Shown here: one piece after another, positions 8,768 through 16,262 of the stretch
How positions within the stretch are numbered: the stretch's first letter is position 1
Layout: the number at the start of each line of letters is the position of its first letter
Source of the DNA: Allobosea sp.
GTDB taxonomy: Bacteria > Pseudomonadota > Alphaproteobacteria > Rhizobiales > Beijerinckiaceae
Direction: 5' to 3'
Assembly (NCBI RefSeq): GCF_030695125.1
Contig: NZ_JAUYTP010000045.1
Span: forward strand, 1-64,000
Length of the DNA: 64,000 nt
Position numbers and translations under genes: made by a program
Notes under the pieces: model-generated
Database searches by the model: none
What the model was told of the DNA's origin: nothing
What the model saw: the letters and a program-made list of their open reading frames with translations, nothing else

Positions 8768-10122
8768 TGCGCGTCGCCTGGCCGCCCAGGGGCAGTCTGC
8801 AGCGGCGGCTCGCGCTGGCGCTCACCGGCGGGGTCACGGCGCTGTGGCTGCTCGCGACCGTGGCCGCGGGCCTGTTGTTGCGCCGGGAGATCGACGAGGT
8901 CTTCGACAGCGCCCTGCAGGAGGTGGTGCAGCGGGTGCTGCCGCTGGCCTACACCGAGATCCTCGCGCGCGAGGCGGATGCCGGTTCCGACCCGCAACGG
9001 ATCGCCTCGGTCGGCGCACACCGCGAGTACATCACCTACATCGTGCGCGATGCGTCGGGCCGCCGGTTGCTGCAATCCCACGACGCCGATCTCGCCCAGT
9101 TTCCGCCGAACCCGGCGCATGGCTTCAGCGACGGGCCGAGTTCGCGGCTCTATACCGAGATTGCCGTCAGCGGGACGATCGTCGTCACCGCTGCCGAGCG
9201 TCCCGGCCATCGCCAGAAGGCGGTCCGCGATGCCATCAAGGTCCTCGCCTGGCCGCTGATCCTGCTGCTGCCGCTCGGCATCGCCGGGACCTGGGTTCTG
9301 GTCGCCGTCACCTTGCGCCCGGTCGTGGCGTTCAGGCACGAGATCGAGGCGCGTGGCAGCGGTCATCTGGCGCCGGTGTCCGTCAGCCACCTCCCCTCTG
9401 AGATCGCGCCGGTGGCCGAGGCGGTGAACGCGCTGATGGCGCGAGTGCGCCGGGCGCTGGACGCCGAGCGCAGCTTCACTGCCAACAGCGCCCATGAACT
9501 GCGCACGCCGGTGGCGGCTGCTCTGGCGCAGGCACAGCGTCTCAGGGCCGAACTGCCGGAAGGTGCCGCCCGCGCCCGGACGGTCGAGATCGAAAGCGCG
9601 CTCAAGCGGCTGGCGCGGCTGTCGGAAAAGCTGCTCCAGCTCGCCCGGGCGGAGGGCGCCGGCCTGATCGGTGAAGCGCCGCAGGACCTGGTGCCGGCAT
9701 TGCGCCTCGTCCTGCACGATCTGTCGGCCGAGGGCGCGGTCGCCGTCGCGCTGCCACCGGTGGGCCGGTTCGTCTCGACGCTGGACATGGACGCCTTCGC
9801 GATCCTGGCCCGCAACCTGATCGAGAACGCTCTCAAGCATGGCGATGCCAGCCAGCCGGTGCGTGTGGCGCTGACGGATGACGGGCGCTTCAGCGTCGTC
9901 AGCCCCGGGCCGGTTCTGGAACCAGCGATTCTCGCGGCCGTGACGCAGCGCTTCGTGCGCGGCACCACCATGGCCGAGGGGGCGGGACTGGGTCTCTCGA
10001 TCGTCCAGGCGATCGCACAAGGGGTCGGCGGCGAGATCGCCTTCATCTCGCCCGCAACAGGACAGGCCGGCGGCCTCGAGGTTGTGGTGCGGCTCCCCGC
10101 TGCGACGCTGAAAGCCGGCTGA
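8764..10122 (+). CDS. Sensor histidine kinase, partner of the upstream response regulator
   Basis: A 452-residue inner-membrane kinase. A first membrane helix (about residues 17-38) and a second (about 163-185) flank a periplasmic sensor region of about 125 residues. The H-box is SFTANSAHELRTPVAAALAQ, with the phosphorylated His in AHELRTP (about residue 248). The N-box is NLIENALKHG, and the G2 box is GAGLGLSIVQAIA. The start ATGATG overlaps the response-regulator stop, so the two are co-translated. The ligand is unknown; the neighbouring PepSY and flavin-reductase genes suggest a metal or redox cue. Confidence 0.92.
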   Translation: MMRVAWPPRGSLQRRLALALTGGVTALWLLATVAAGLLLRREIDEVFDSALQEVVQRVLPLAYTEILAREADAGSDPQRIASVGAHREYITYIVRDASGRRLLQSHDADLAQFPPNPAHGFSDGPSSRLYTEIAVSGTIVVTAAERPGHRQKAVRDAIKVLAWPLILLLPLGIAGTWVLVAVTLRPVVAFRHEIEARGSGHLAPVSVSHLPSEIAPVAEAVNALMARVRRALDAERSFTANSAHELRTPVAAALAQAQRLRAELPEGAARARTVEIESALKRLARLSEKLLQLARAEGAGLIGEAPQDLVPALRLVLHDLSAEGAVAVALPPVGRFVSTLDMDAFAILARNLIENALKHGDASQPVRVALTDDGRFSVVSPGPVLEPAILAAVTQRFVRGTTMAEGAGLGLSIVQAIAQGVGGEIAFISPATGQAGGLEVVVRLPAATLKAG

Positions 10123-10140
10123 GCGTCTTTCTCGATCGTC

Positions 10141-10159
10141 TTCAGGTCGCTGTCAGCTT
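10141..10159 (+). promoter_or_regulatory. Putative response-regulator operator, copy 3 (before the DUF2271 operon)
   Basis: TTCAGGTCGCTGTCAGCTT matches copy 2 at 17 of 19 bases. It lies 62 nt before the DUF2271 ATG and just after the histidine kinase stop. It suggests the operon 10222-13852 is driven by the adjacent two-component system. Confidence 0.6.
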
Positions 10160-10221
10160 GGCGGCGCATCTCTCCTCGCATCGCTTCCGCAACCCCGAGC
10201 GTTGCCATGAGGAGAATTGCC

Positions 10222-10701
10222 ATGAGATCTCTCGCCCGCGCCCTGGCGCTCGCCCTCCCGCTCGGTCTCGCCGGCGTCCTCGCGCACAGCGCCGCCGCCG
10301 AGGCACGGCCCGTCCGCATCACCACGACCTTGAAGCCCTATGGCGGGGACGGCGCCTATCTGGCGATCTACATCACCGATCCGCAGGGCAAGCTCGCCAA
10401 AACGGTCAGGATCGCCGGCGGCAAGGCCAAGTATCACAAGCATCTCAGCGCCTGGAACAGGCTTTCGGGCGGCAAGATCGACGGCACGACCGGCGCCAGC
10501 GTCGGCAGCGGACAGTCGCTCACGGTCAGCATCGAGATTGCCGATGCGCTGATCGACGCCGGCTACGAGATCCGCGTCGACAGTGCCGTCGAGAACGAAA
10601 GCGACGTCCCGGGCGACGCGGTGGCGCCGCTGGCGACGGCTGGTGCAGGCAAGCCCGTCGCCGGGCGCGGCTATGTGAAATCCCTGACCTTCGACATGTG
10701 A
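10222..10701 (+). CDS. Secreted DUF2271-family protein
   Basis: A 159-residue periplasmic protein with a signal peptide (MRSLARALALALPLGLAGVL, cleaved near ASAAAE-type residues) and one DUF2271 domain (PVRITTTLKPYGGDGAYLAI through GYEIRVDSAVENE). ATG 10222 is chosen because AGGAG lies at 10210-10214; an in-frame ATG at 10207 has no ribosome binding site. DUF2271 proteins are repeatedly linked to PepSY-TM reductases and ApbE, as here, and are thought to be flavin- or metal-related periplasmic partners. The biochemical role is not established. First gene of the operon with 10720-13852. Confidence 0.82.
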   Translation: MRSLARALALALPLGLAGVLAHSAAAEARPVRITTTLKPYGGDGAYLAIYITDPQGKLAKTVRIAGGKAKYHKHLSAWNRLSGGKIDGTTGASVGSGQSLTVSIEIADALIDAGYEIRVDSAVENESDVPGDAVAPLATAGAGKPVAGRGYVKSLTFDM

Positions 10702-10719
10702 CCGGGACGGGACTTCGCC

Positions 10720-12933
10720 ATGCTGCGCCAGATCCATTCCCTGCCCGGCCTCGTCGCCGCGCTGCTCGTCGCGGTGCTGGCGCTGACCGGCGCGGTCTTG
10801 TCGGTCCAGCCGGCGCTCGAGCGCTTCGCAGCGCCTTCGGTCGTCACGGGAACGATCAGCGTCGCGGCACTGGCCGAGGCCGCCCGCGCGCAGCATGCCG
10901 AGATCGACAAGATCGTCCAAACCGCCTCCGGATCGCTCGTCGTGAGCTATTTCGAGGGCGACAAGGCCGGCGCGGACGTCGTCGATCCGGCCACGGGACG
11001 GGTGATGGGCCCGCATACGCCGTCGGCCACCATCCGCTTCATCACCAACCTGCACCGTTCGCTGCTGCTGGGTACGGCCGGCCGCGTCGCGGCGGGCCTG
11101 GGCGCGCTGGCGATGGTGGTTCTCACCGTCACCGGCGCGATGATGCTGGCCGCTCGCCAAGGCGGCTGGTCGGCCTGGCTGCGGCCGATCCGCGGCAGCG
11201 CCCGCCAGCGCTGGCATGCGCAGGCCGGACGCCTCGCCATCGTCGGATTGCTGCTGACCGCGATGACCGGGTGTTTCCTGTCGCTGACCAGTTTCGAGCT
11301 GATCCCAGACGGCTCGGCCGATCCCGTGGCGACGTCATCCGGCATTGGCGGCGAGCGCGCCTCAGTCGGCAGTCTTGTGGCGCTGCAGGCCGTCGACCTC
11401 GCCGAATTGCGCGAACTCGCCTTTCCCTATGCGGCCGACCCGACCGACACCTATCGGCTGACCACCGCGGCCGGCGTGACGCAGATCGATGCGACCACTG
11501 GCGAAGCGCTGTCCTTCCAGCCGCATTCGACCGCCCGGCAGCTCTACGAGATGATCTATAGGCTCCACACCGGCCAGGGCCTGTGGCCGCTGGGCCTGCT
11601 GCTGGGGCTGTCCGCCCTGGCGGTTCCGGTCTTTGCGGTGACCGGCGCGATGATCTGGTGGCAGCGCCGCCGCTCGCTGCCCCGGATCGCCGACAACCGC
11701 CCGGCCTCCGCGGCCGACACGATCATCCTGGTCGGCAGCGAGGGCAACAGCACCTGGGGCTTTGCCAGGACGCTCCATGCCGCGCTGACACAGGCCGGTC
11801 ACAAGGTCCACGCGGCGCCGATGAACGCGCTGGCGCCCGCCTATCCGAAAGCCACGCGGATGCTGATCCTGACCGCGACCTATGGCGACGGCACGGCGCC
11901 CGCGAGCGCCAGCGGCTTCCTGGCGAGGCTCGACCGCAGCGCGTTGACGCTGCCCTTCGCGGTGCTCGGCTTCGGCGACCGCAGCTTCCCCCGATTCTGC
12001 CGCTTCGCCGAGGATGTCGGCGCAGCCCTGGCCAAGAAGGGTTGGCCGGCTCTGATCGAGATCGACCGGATCGACCGCCAGTCGGCGCAGTCCTTCGCCC
12101 TCTGGGGCGACAGGCTGGGGACCGCGCTCGGGCACGCCCTCACGCTCGCCCATGTCGCGGAACGGCCGAAGACCACGGCGCTCGAACTGGTGAAGCGCGT
12201 GGACTACGGCGCCGAGGTCCAGGCGCCGACCGCCATCCTGACCTTCCGCCTGCCGGGAGCGCAGCCCGGGCTCCCCTTGTGGAGGCGCCTGTTCCCGGCC
12301 TCGCTGCCGCCCTTCGAGGCCGGCGATCTCGTCGGCATCCTCCCGCCCGGCAGCACCGTGCCGCGCTACTATTCGCTCGCCTCCTCGGCGCGCGAGGGCA
12401 TCCTCGAGATCTGCGTGCGCAAGCAGCCCGGCGGCCTCTGCTCGGGCTTTCTCAACGACCTGCCGCTCGGCGGCCGGATCGACGGCTTCATCAAGGCCAA
12501 CCCCGCCTTCCGGCCCAATGCCCAGGCTACGCCGCTGATCCTGATCGGCGCCGGGGCCGGCATCGCGCCGCTGATGGGGTTCCTGCGCGCCAACCGGTCG
12601 CATCGCGAGGCGCATCTCTATTGGGGCGGGCGTTCCCCGGCCTCCGACTTCCTCTACCGCGAAGATCTCGCCTCCTGCATGGCCGACGGGCGCCTGACTG
12701 CGCTGAACGCCGTCTTCTCGCGGGTCGCAGCGGGCGGCTATGTGCAGGACGGGCTGACGAGCGATGGCCCGCATCTGGCTGCGCTGCTACAGCGCGGCGC
12801 CCAGATCATGGTCTGCGGCGGGCGCGAGATGTCCGGCGGCGTCTCCCAGGCGCTCGACGCGATCCTGGCCCCGATGGGCCTGAGCACGATCGCGCTCAAG
12901 GCGAGCGGGCTCTACCGCGAAGATGTCTACTGA
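10720..12933 (+). CDS. PepSY-TM / flavodoxin / ferredoxin-NADP reductase fusion (transmembrane flavin reductase)
   Basis: A 737-residue inner-membrane protein with three parts. Residues 1 to about 320 form a PepSY-TM unit with helices near 8-30, 125-147, 168-190 and 285-310 and a periplasmic PepSY loop. Residues about 335-470 are a flavodoxin domain (ILVGSEGNSTWGFARTLHAA, then TATYGDGTAP). Residues about 480-737 are a sulfite/cytochrome-P450-reductase-like module with the FAD motif RYYSLASS, an NADPH-binding GAGAGIAPLMGFLRA and a YREDVY C-terminus. Electrons would pass from NADPH through FAD and FMN to membrane and periplasmic acceptors. The adjacent ApbE could flavinylate a periplasmic partner. 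Iron reduction is the likely use, by analogy. Confidence 0.85.
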   Translation: MLRQIHSLPGLVAALLVAVLALTGAVLSVQPALERFAAPSVVTGTISVAALAEAARAQHAEIDKIVQTASGSLVVSYFEGDKAGADVVDPATGRVMGPHTPSATIRFITNLHRSLLLGTAGRVAAGLGALAMVVLTVTGAMMLAARQGGWSAWLRPIRGSARQRWHAQAGRLAIVGLLLTAMTGCFLSLTSFELIPDGSADPVATSSGIGGERASVGSLVALQAVDLAELRELAFPYAADPTDTYRLTTAAGVTQIDATTGEALSFQPHSTARQLYEMIYRLHTGQGLWPLGLLLGLSALAVPVFAVTGAMIWWQRRRSLPRIADNRPASAADTIILVGSEGNSTWGFARTLHAALTQAGHKVHAAPMNALAPAYPKATRMLILTATYGDGTAPASASGFLARLDRSALTLPFAVLGFGDRSFPRFCRFAEDVGAALAKKGWPALIEIDRIDRQSAQSFALWGDRLGTALGHALTLAHVAERPKTTALELVKRVDYGAEVQAPTAILTFRLPGAQPGLPLWRRLFPASLPPFEAGDLVGILPPGSTVPRYYSLASSAREGILEICVRKQPGGLCSGFLNDLPLGGRIDGFIKANPAFRPNAQATPLILIGAGAGIAPLMGFLRANRSHREAHLYWGGRSPASDFLYREDLASCMADGRLTALNAVFSRVAAGGYVQDGLTSDGPHLAALLQRGAQIMVCGGREMSGGVSQALDAILAPMGLSTIALKASGLYREDVY

Positions 12934-13852
12934 CCACCCGGCGGCGGAGCGCCGCAGCCTCAGCGGGCCGACGATGGGCACGCGCTATTCGGCGGTCTTC
13001 TACGGCTCCGGCGATGTCGATGAGCGCAGGCTCGCCGCCGCCCTGCAGTCGACGCTGGATCGGGTCGACCGCCAGATGTCGACCTGGAAGCCTGAATCGG
13101 ACCTCAACCGCCTCAATGATGCGGCCATCAGGGTCTGGGTGCCCGTTCCCGCGGAATTGATGAGCGTCCTGCAGGCGTCCCTGCGGATCGGCCGGCAGTC
13201 GCAGGGTGCCTTCGACATCGGCGTCGGCGACCTCGTCGGCGCCTGGGGCTTCGGGGCCAGACCGGCCCCCGGCGACGGCCTTCCGGGAGGCCCTGCCGTG
13301 CCGAAACCGGCGATCACGGCAGAGGCGCTCGAACTCGATCCGCACCTGCGCCGGGCGCGCAAGCACGCGCCCCTCGCGCTCGACCTGTCGGGCATCGCCA
13401 AGGGGCACGGGGTCGACGAGATGGCGCACGTGATGCGCCAGTTTTCGATCCCCGCCTGGCTGGTCGGCATCGACGGCGAAATGCGCGCCGGCGGGGCCAA
13501 GCCCGACGGAACGCCCTGGGCCGTCGCCCATGAGCGTCCGGTGCGGGGCGTCCGCGAGGCGATGGGCGTCATCGAACTCGAGGACCGCGCCGTCGCGACC
13601 TCCGGAAACTACCGCCATTATCGCGATATCGGCGCGCGGACGATCTCGCACACCATGGATCCGCGGTGCGGCCTGCCGCTGGAGAATGGGCTGGCGTCCG
13701 TCACGGTGCTGGCGCAGACCTGCCTGGAGGCCGATGCCTGGGCCACGGCCCTGCTGGTGATGGGAGCGCAGAAAGGGCTGCCTCTCGCGCAAGCGATGGG
13801 CAAGGACGTCATCTTCGTCCGCACCGACGGAACGGTCGAGACAACGCTCTGA
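12923..13852 (+). CDS. apbE: FAD:protein FMN transferase ApbE
   Basis: A 309-residue flavin transferase that attaches FMN covalently to Thr/Ser in target proteins. Recognisable parts are GPTMGTRYSA near the N-terminus, the MSTWKPESDLNRLN strand, ALDLSGIAKGHGVDEMA, the substrate-binding stretch AVATSGNYRHY and the HTMDPRCGLP metal/FAD site. The usual LxxGG-type core is here WLVGIDGEMRAGG. No signal peptide is evident, so it may act in the cytoplasm or use a different start. It overlaps the upstream reductase by 11 bp, a tight operon link. The likely target is a flavoprotein of the same electron-transfer system, inferred from context. Confidence 0.88.
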   Translation: MSTDHPAAERRSLSGPTMGTRYSAVFYGSGDVDERRLAAALQSTLDRVDRQMSTWKPESDLNRLNDAAIRVWVPVPAELMSVLQASLRIGRQSQGAFDIGVGDLVGAWGFGARPAPGDGLPGGPAVPKPAITAEALELDPHLRRARKHAPLALDLSGIAKGHGVDEMAHVMRQFSIPAWLVGIDGEMRAGGAKPDGTPWAVAHERPVRGVREAMGVIELEDRAVATSGNYRHYRDIGARTISHTMDPRCGLPLENGLASVTVLAQTCLEADAWATALLVMGAQKGLPLAQAMGKDVIFVRTDGTVETTL

Positions 13853-13978
13853 GATCGGATCATATCGTCTGCGCGTCGCGATTGCGCGAGATTCAGCAGG
13901 GCCGCGGGCGAGCGCGAGCAGCTTTGCCCGGCCGTTCACCACGCGCATCGGTCGGCAGCCGACTCTTCACGCCGCCTC

Positions 13979-14001
13979 TTGACCTTCCCCCATGGGAAGC
14001 T
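13979..14001 (+). promoter_or_regulatory. CueR/HmrR (MerR-family) type copper promoter-operator
   Basis: TTGACCTTCCCCCATGGGAA followed by GCT. The dyad ACCTTCCC-N4-GGGAAGCT has one mismatch and overlaps a TTGACC -35 box, as in copper-responsive MerR-family promoters such as copA of enteric bacteria. It lies 40 nt before the first gene of the RND efflux operon. No MerR-family gene occurs in the window, so the regulator would act in trans. Confidence 0.6.
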
Positions 14002-14040
14002 CCATCTCACCGTCTGCTCATACTGGATCGGCGCAGCAAC

Positions 14041-14481
14041 GTGGCGGCATTCGACGTCCTGGCCAAGGCACTGAAGGCGATCGCGCTGGTCGTCCTGCTG
14101 TCGTTCGCCTGGGCCTTGCCGGCGAACGCGCATGCCGGCCATGGCGCGGCGCCCAGGGCCGTTGCGCCAGCGGCCGAACCCCGGCAGCACGATGCGCGCG
14201 CGCCGATCGCCGCCGCTCCGCGCGCGGCCGAGACGGCCGCCCCCTGTGACCCGGAGGCGATCGGCACACCGCTTCCGACGGGCTGCCCGCCGGACGAAAG
14301 CGCGCAGGGCCGGAGTTGCTGCGGCACGATCTGCACCGTCGCCGCGATTGAGCACGACGTCGTGTCTCTCCCGCTGCGGATCCCTCACCAGATCCGGCTC
14401 GACATGGCGCCCGAGCGCGCCTCTCCGGTCCGGGAGCCGGGCCTGCAGGCGAGACCTCCACGAACCATCGACATCGCTTGA
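14041..14481 (+). CDS. Small Cys/His-containing exported protein at the head of the metal-efflux operon
   Basis: A 146-residue protein read from GTG 14041, the first plausible start after the CueR-like promoter; its ribosome site is weak. A hydrophobic segment (ALKAIALVVLLSFAWALPAN) followed by AHAGHGAA looks like a signal peptide with a His-bearing mature N-terminus. The middle holds a cysteine cluster (CDPE, TGCPPDE, SCCGTICT) that could bind soft metals. I do not recognise a named family; similar short proteins often open copper RND operons in alphaproteobacteria. Function unknown; periplasmic metal binding is an inference. Confidence 0.6.
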   Translation: MAAFDVLAKALKAIALVVLLSFAWALPANAHAGHGAAPRAVAPAAEPRQHDARAPIAAAPRAAETAAPCDPEAIGTPLPTGCPPDESAQGRSCCGTICTVAAIEHDVVSLPLRIPHQIRLDMAPERASPVREPGLQARPPRTIDIA

Positions 14482-14543
14482 GCGTCGGCCGGCTGACCAG
14501 CCGCGCCGCCGGATGGTCATGCCGATCGTGATGGGTTCGTTTC

Positions 14544-16250
14544 ATGTTTTCGTTCGTCCGCAGCCTCGCACGCTGCCTGATGGCGCCTTTGGCGCTGGCT
14601 TCCCTCCTGTCCGTTGCCCCGCTCGCGGCCCATGAGGGCCACGACCATGGCGCTCCGCCCGCTCCCGTCGCCACGACGGGTTCGCCGCGGATCGCCCTGC
14701 ACTCCGACGCCTATGAGCTCGTCGGCATCCTGCGTGGCGACCGGCTGACGCTGTTCCTGGACCGCTATGCCGGCAACGCCCCCGTCACCGACGCCGGCCT
14801 CGTCGTGACGATCGGCACCGGCGCGGATATCGCGGCGACACAGACGCCGGAGGGGACCTATGTGCTGGCCTCGGACCGGCTCGTCGGCGCGGGCCCGCTG
14901 GAACTCGTCTTCGCCATCACCCATCCCGGCGGCGACGACCTCCTGATCGGGACGCTGGACCGCCCGGCCGCCCCCGCTCCGGCGGCCGGCGCTCCTGCCG
15001 GATCGGGCCACGCCTCCGCTCAGGCTGCGAGCGTCGTCATCGCGGGCCGGCCAGTGCCGGTCCTTTACCTGGCCATGGGCGCGGCGCTGGCTGTCGGGCT
15101 CCTGCTCGGCGCCACACTCCGCCGCTCGCGCCCGGCCCTGTCCCTGACCGGCCTCGTCCTCGTGCTGCTGATCGCGGGGACGGACCTGGCGAGCGCCCAT
15201 GAGGGCCATGATCATGGCGAGGCCGCGAAGGCGGCACCGCCCGCCGGCGACACCCCCCGCCGTCTCGCGGATGGGTCGGTCTTCGCGCCGAAGCCAACGC
15301 AGCGGCTGCTGGAGATCCGCACCCAGGTCACCAAGAGCGAGGAAGCGCGCAAGACCCTGGCCCTGGTCGGCCGCGTGATCGCCGATCCCAACCGCTCGGG
15401 CCAGGTCCAGAGCATCACCGGCGGCCGGATCGTTGCGCCCGAGAGCGGCCTGCCGCGGCTAGGGCAGAGCGTCCGGCGCGGCGACATCCTCGCCTCCGTC
15501 GAGCAGGCCGTGCCGCAGGCCGACCGCACCACCATCGCCGAGCGCGTCGGCGAGATCGAACAGCAGATCGCCATGGTCGAGGCGAAGCTGAAGCGCTCGC
15601 GCAGCCTGGCCGAGCGCGCCATCGCGCCGCAAAGCCAGGTCATCGATTTCGAGATCGAGCTCGCCGGGCTGATGCGGCGGCGCGAGATCGTCGGGCGCAT
15701 CCGGATCGAGCCCGAACTGCTGCGCGCGCCGCTCGACGGCGTGGTCTCAGCGGTGCGGGTCGTGGCGGGGCAGGTCGTCGGCTCGCAGGACGTCCTGTTC
15801 CAGATCGTCGATCCCGCGGGCCTGTGGGTCGAGGCCCTGTCCTATGGCGATGTCGACCTCTCGCAGCTCGACGGCGCCTCGGCGCTGCTGCCCGGCGGAA
15901 AGCCGCTCAGCCTGTCCTTCCGGGGCACCGGACGGGCGCTGCAGCAGCAGGCGACACTGGTGCACTTCGCCGTCGAGGACCCGCCCGCCACGGTCGCGAT
16001 CGGCCAGCCTGTCCGGGTGACGGCCCGCAACGGCGCCAGCGTCAGCGGCATCATCCTGCCGCGCGATGCCGTCGTGCGCGGCGGCAATGGCGAGGCGCTG
16101 GTCTGGCGCCATACCGATCCCGAGCGCTTCGAGCCCAGGCCCGTCCGCACCGAACCGTTCGACGCGACAAGGCTGGTGATCCGCTCCGGCGTCGCGCCGG
16201 GCGAACGCATCGTCGTGCGCGGCGCCGAACATCTCAACCAGATCCGCTGA
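14544..16250 (+). CDS. RND efflux periplasmic adaptor (CzcB/CusB type) with extended His-rich N-terminus
   Basis: A 568-residue membrane-fusion protein that should link the RND pump at 16263 to an outer-membrane channel. The usual adaptor body is residues about 240-568: lipoyl/barrel segments GRIVAPESGLPRLGQSVRRG, an alpha-hairpin EIEQQIAMVEAKLKRSRSLA, and C-terminal barrels. It is preceded by an unusual extension. This has a signal peptide, a first HEGHDHG motif (about residue 30), a small beta domain, two hydrophobic helices (about 170-215) and a second HEGHDHG motif (about residue 220). The His motifs are typical of Cu/Ag/Zn/Co-handling adaptors. It is 12 nt upstream of the pump gene. Confidence 0.85.
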   Translation: MFSFVRSLARCLMAPLALASLLSVAPLAAHEGHDHGAPPAPVATTGSPRIALHSDAYELVGILRGDRLTLFLDRYAGNAPVTDAGLVVTIGTGADIAATQTPEGTYVLASDRLVGAGPLELVFAITHPGGDDLLIGTLDRPAAPAPAAGAPAGSGHASAQAASVVIAGRPVPVLYLAMGAALAVGLLLGATLRRSRPALSLTGLVLVLLIAGTDLASAHEGHDHGEAAKAAPPAGDTPRRLADGSVFAPKPTQRLLEIRTQVTKSEEARKTLALVGRVIADPNRSGQVQSITGGRIVAPESGLPRLGQSVRRGDILASVEQAVPQADRTTIAERVGEIEQQIAMVEAKLKRSRSLAERAIAPQSQVIDFEIELAGLMRRREIVGRIRIEPELLRAPLDGVVSAVRVVAGQVVGSQDVLFQIVDPAGLWVEALSYGDVDLSQLDGASALLPGGKPLSLSFRGTGRALQQQATLVHFAVEDPPATVAIGQPVRVTARNGASVSGIILPRDAVVRGGNGEALVWRHTDPERFEPRPVRTEPFDATRLVIRSGVAPGERIVVRGAEHLNQIR

Positions 16251-16262
16251 GACGAGGGCGCG

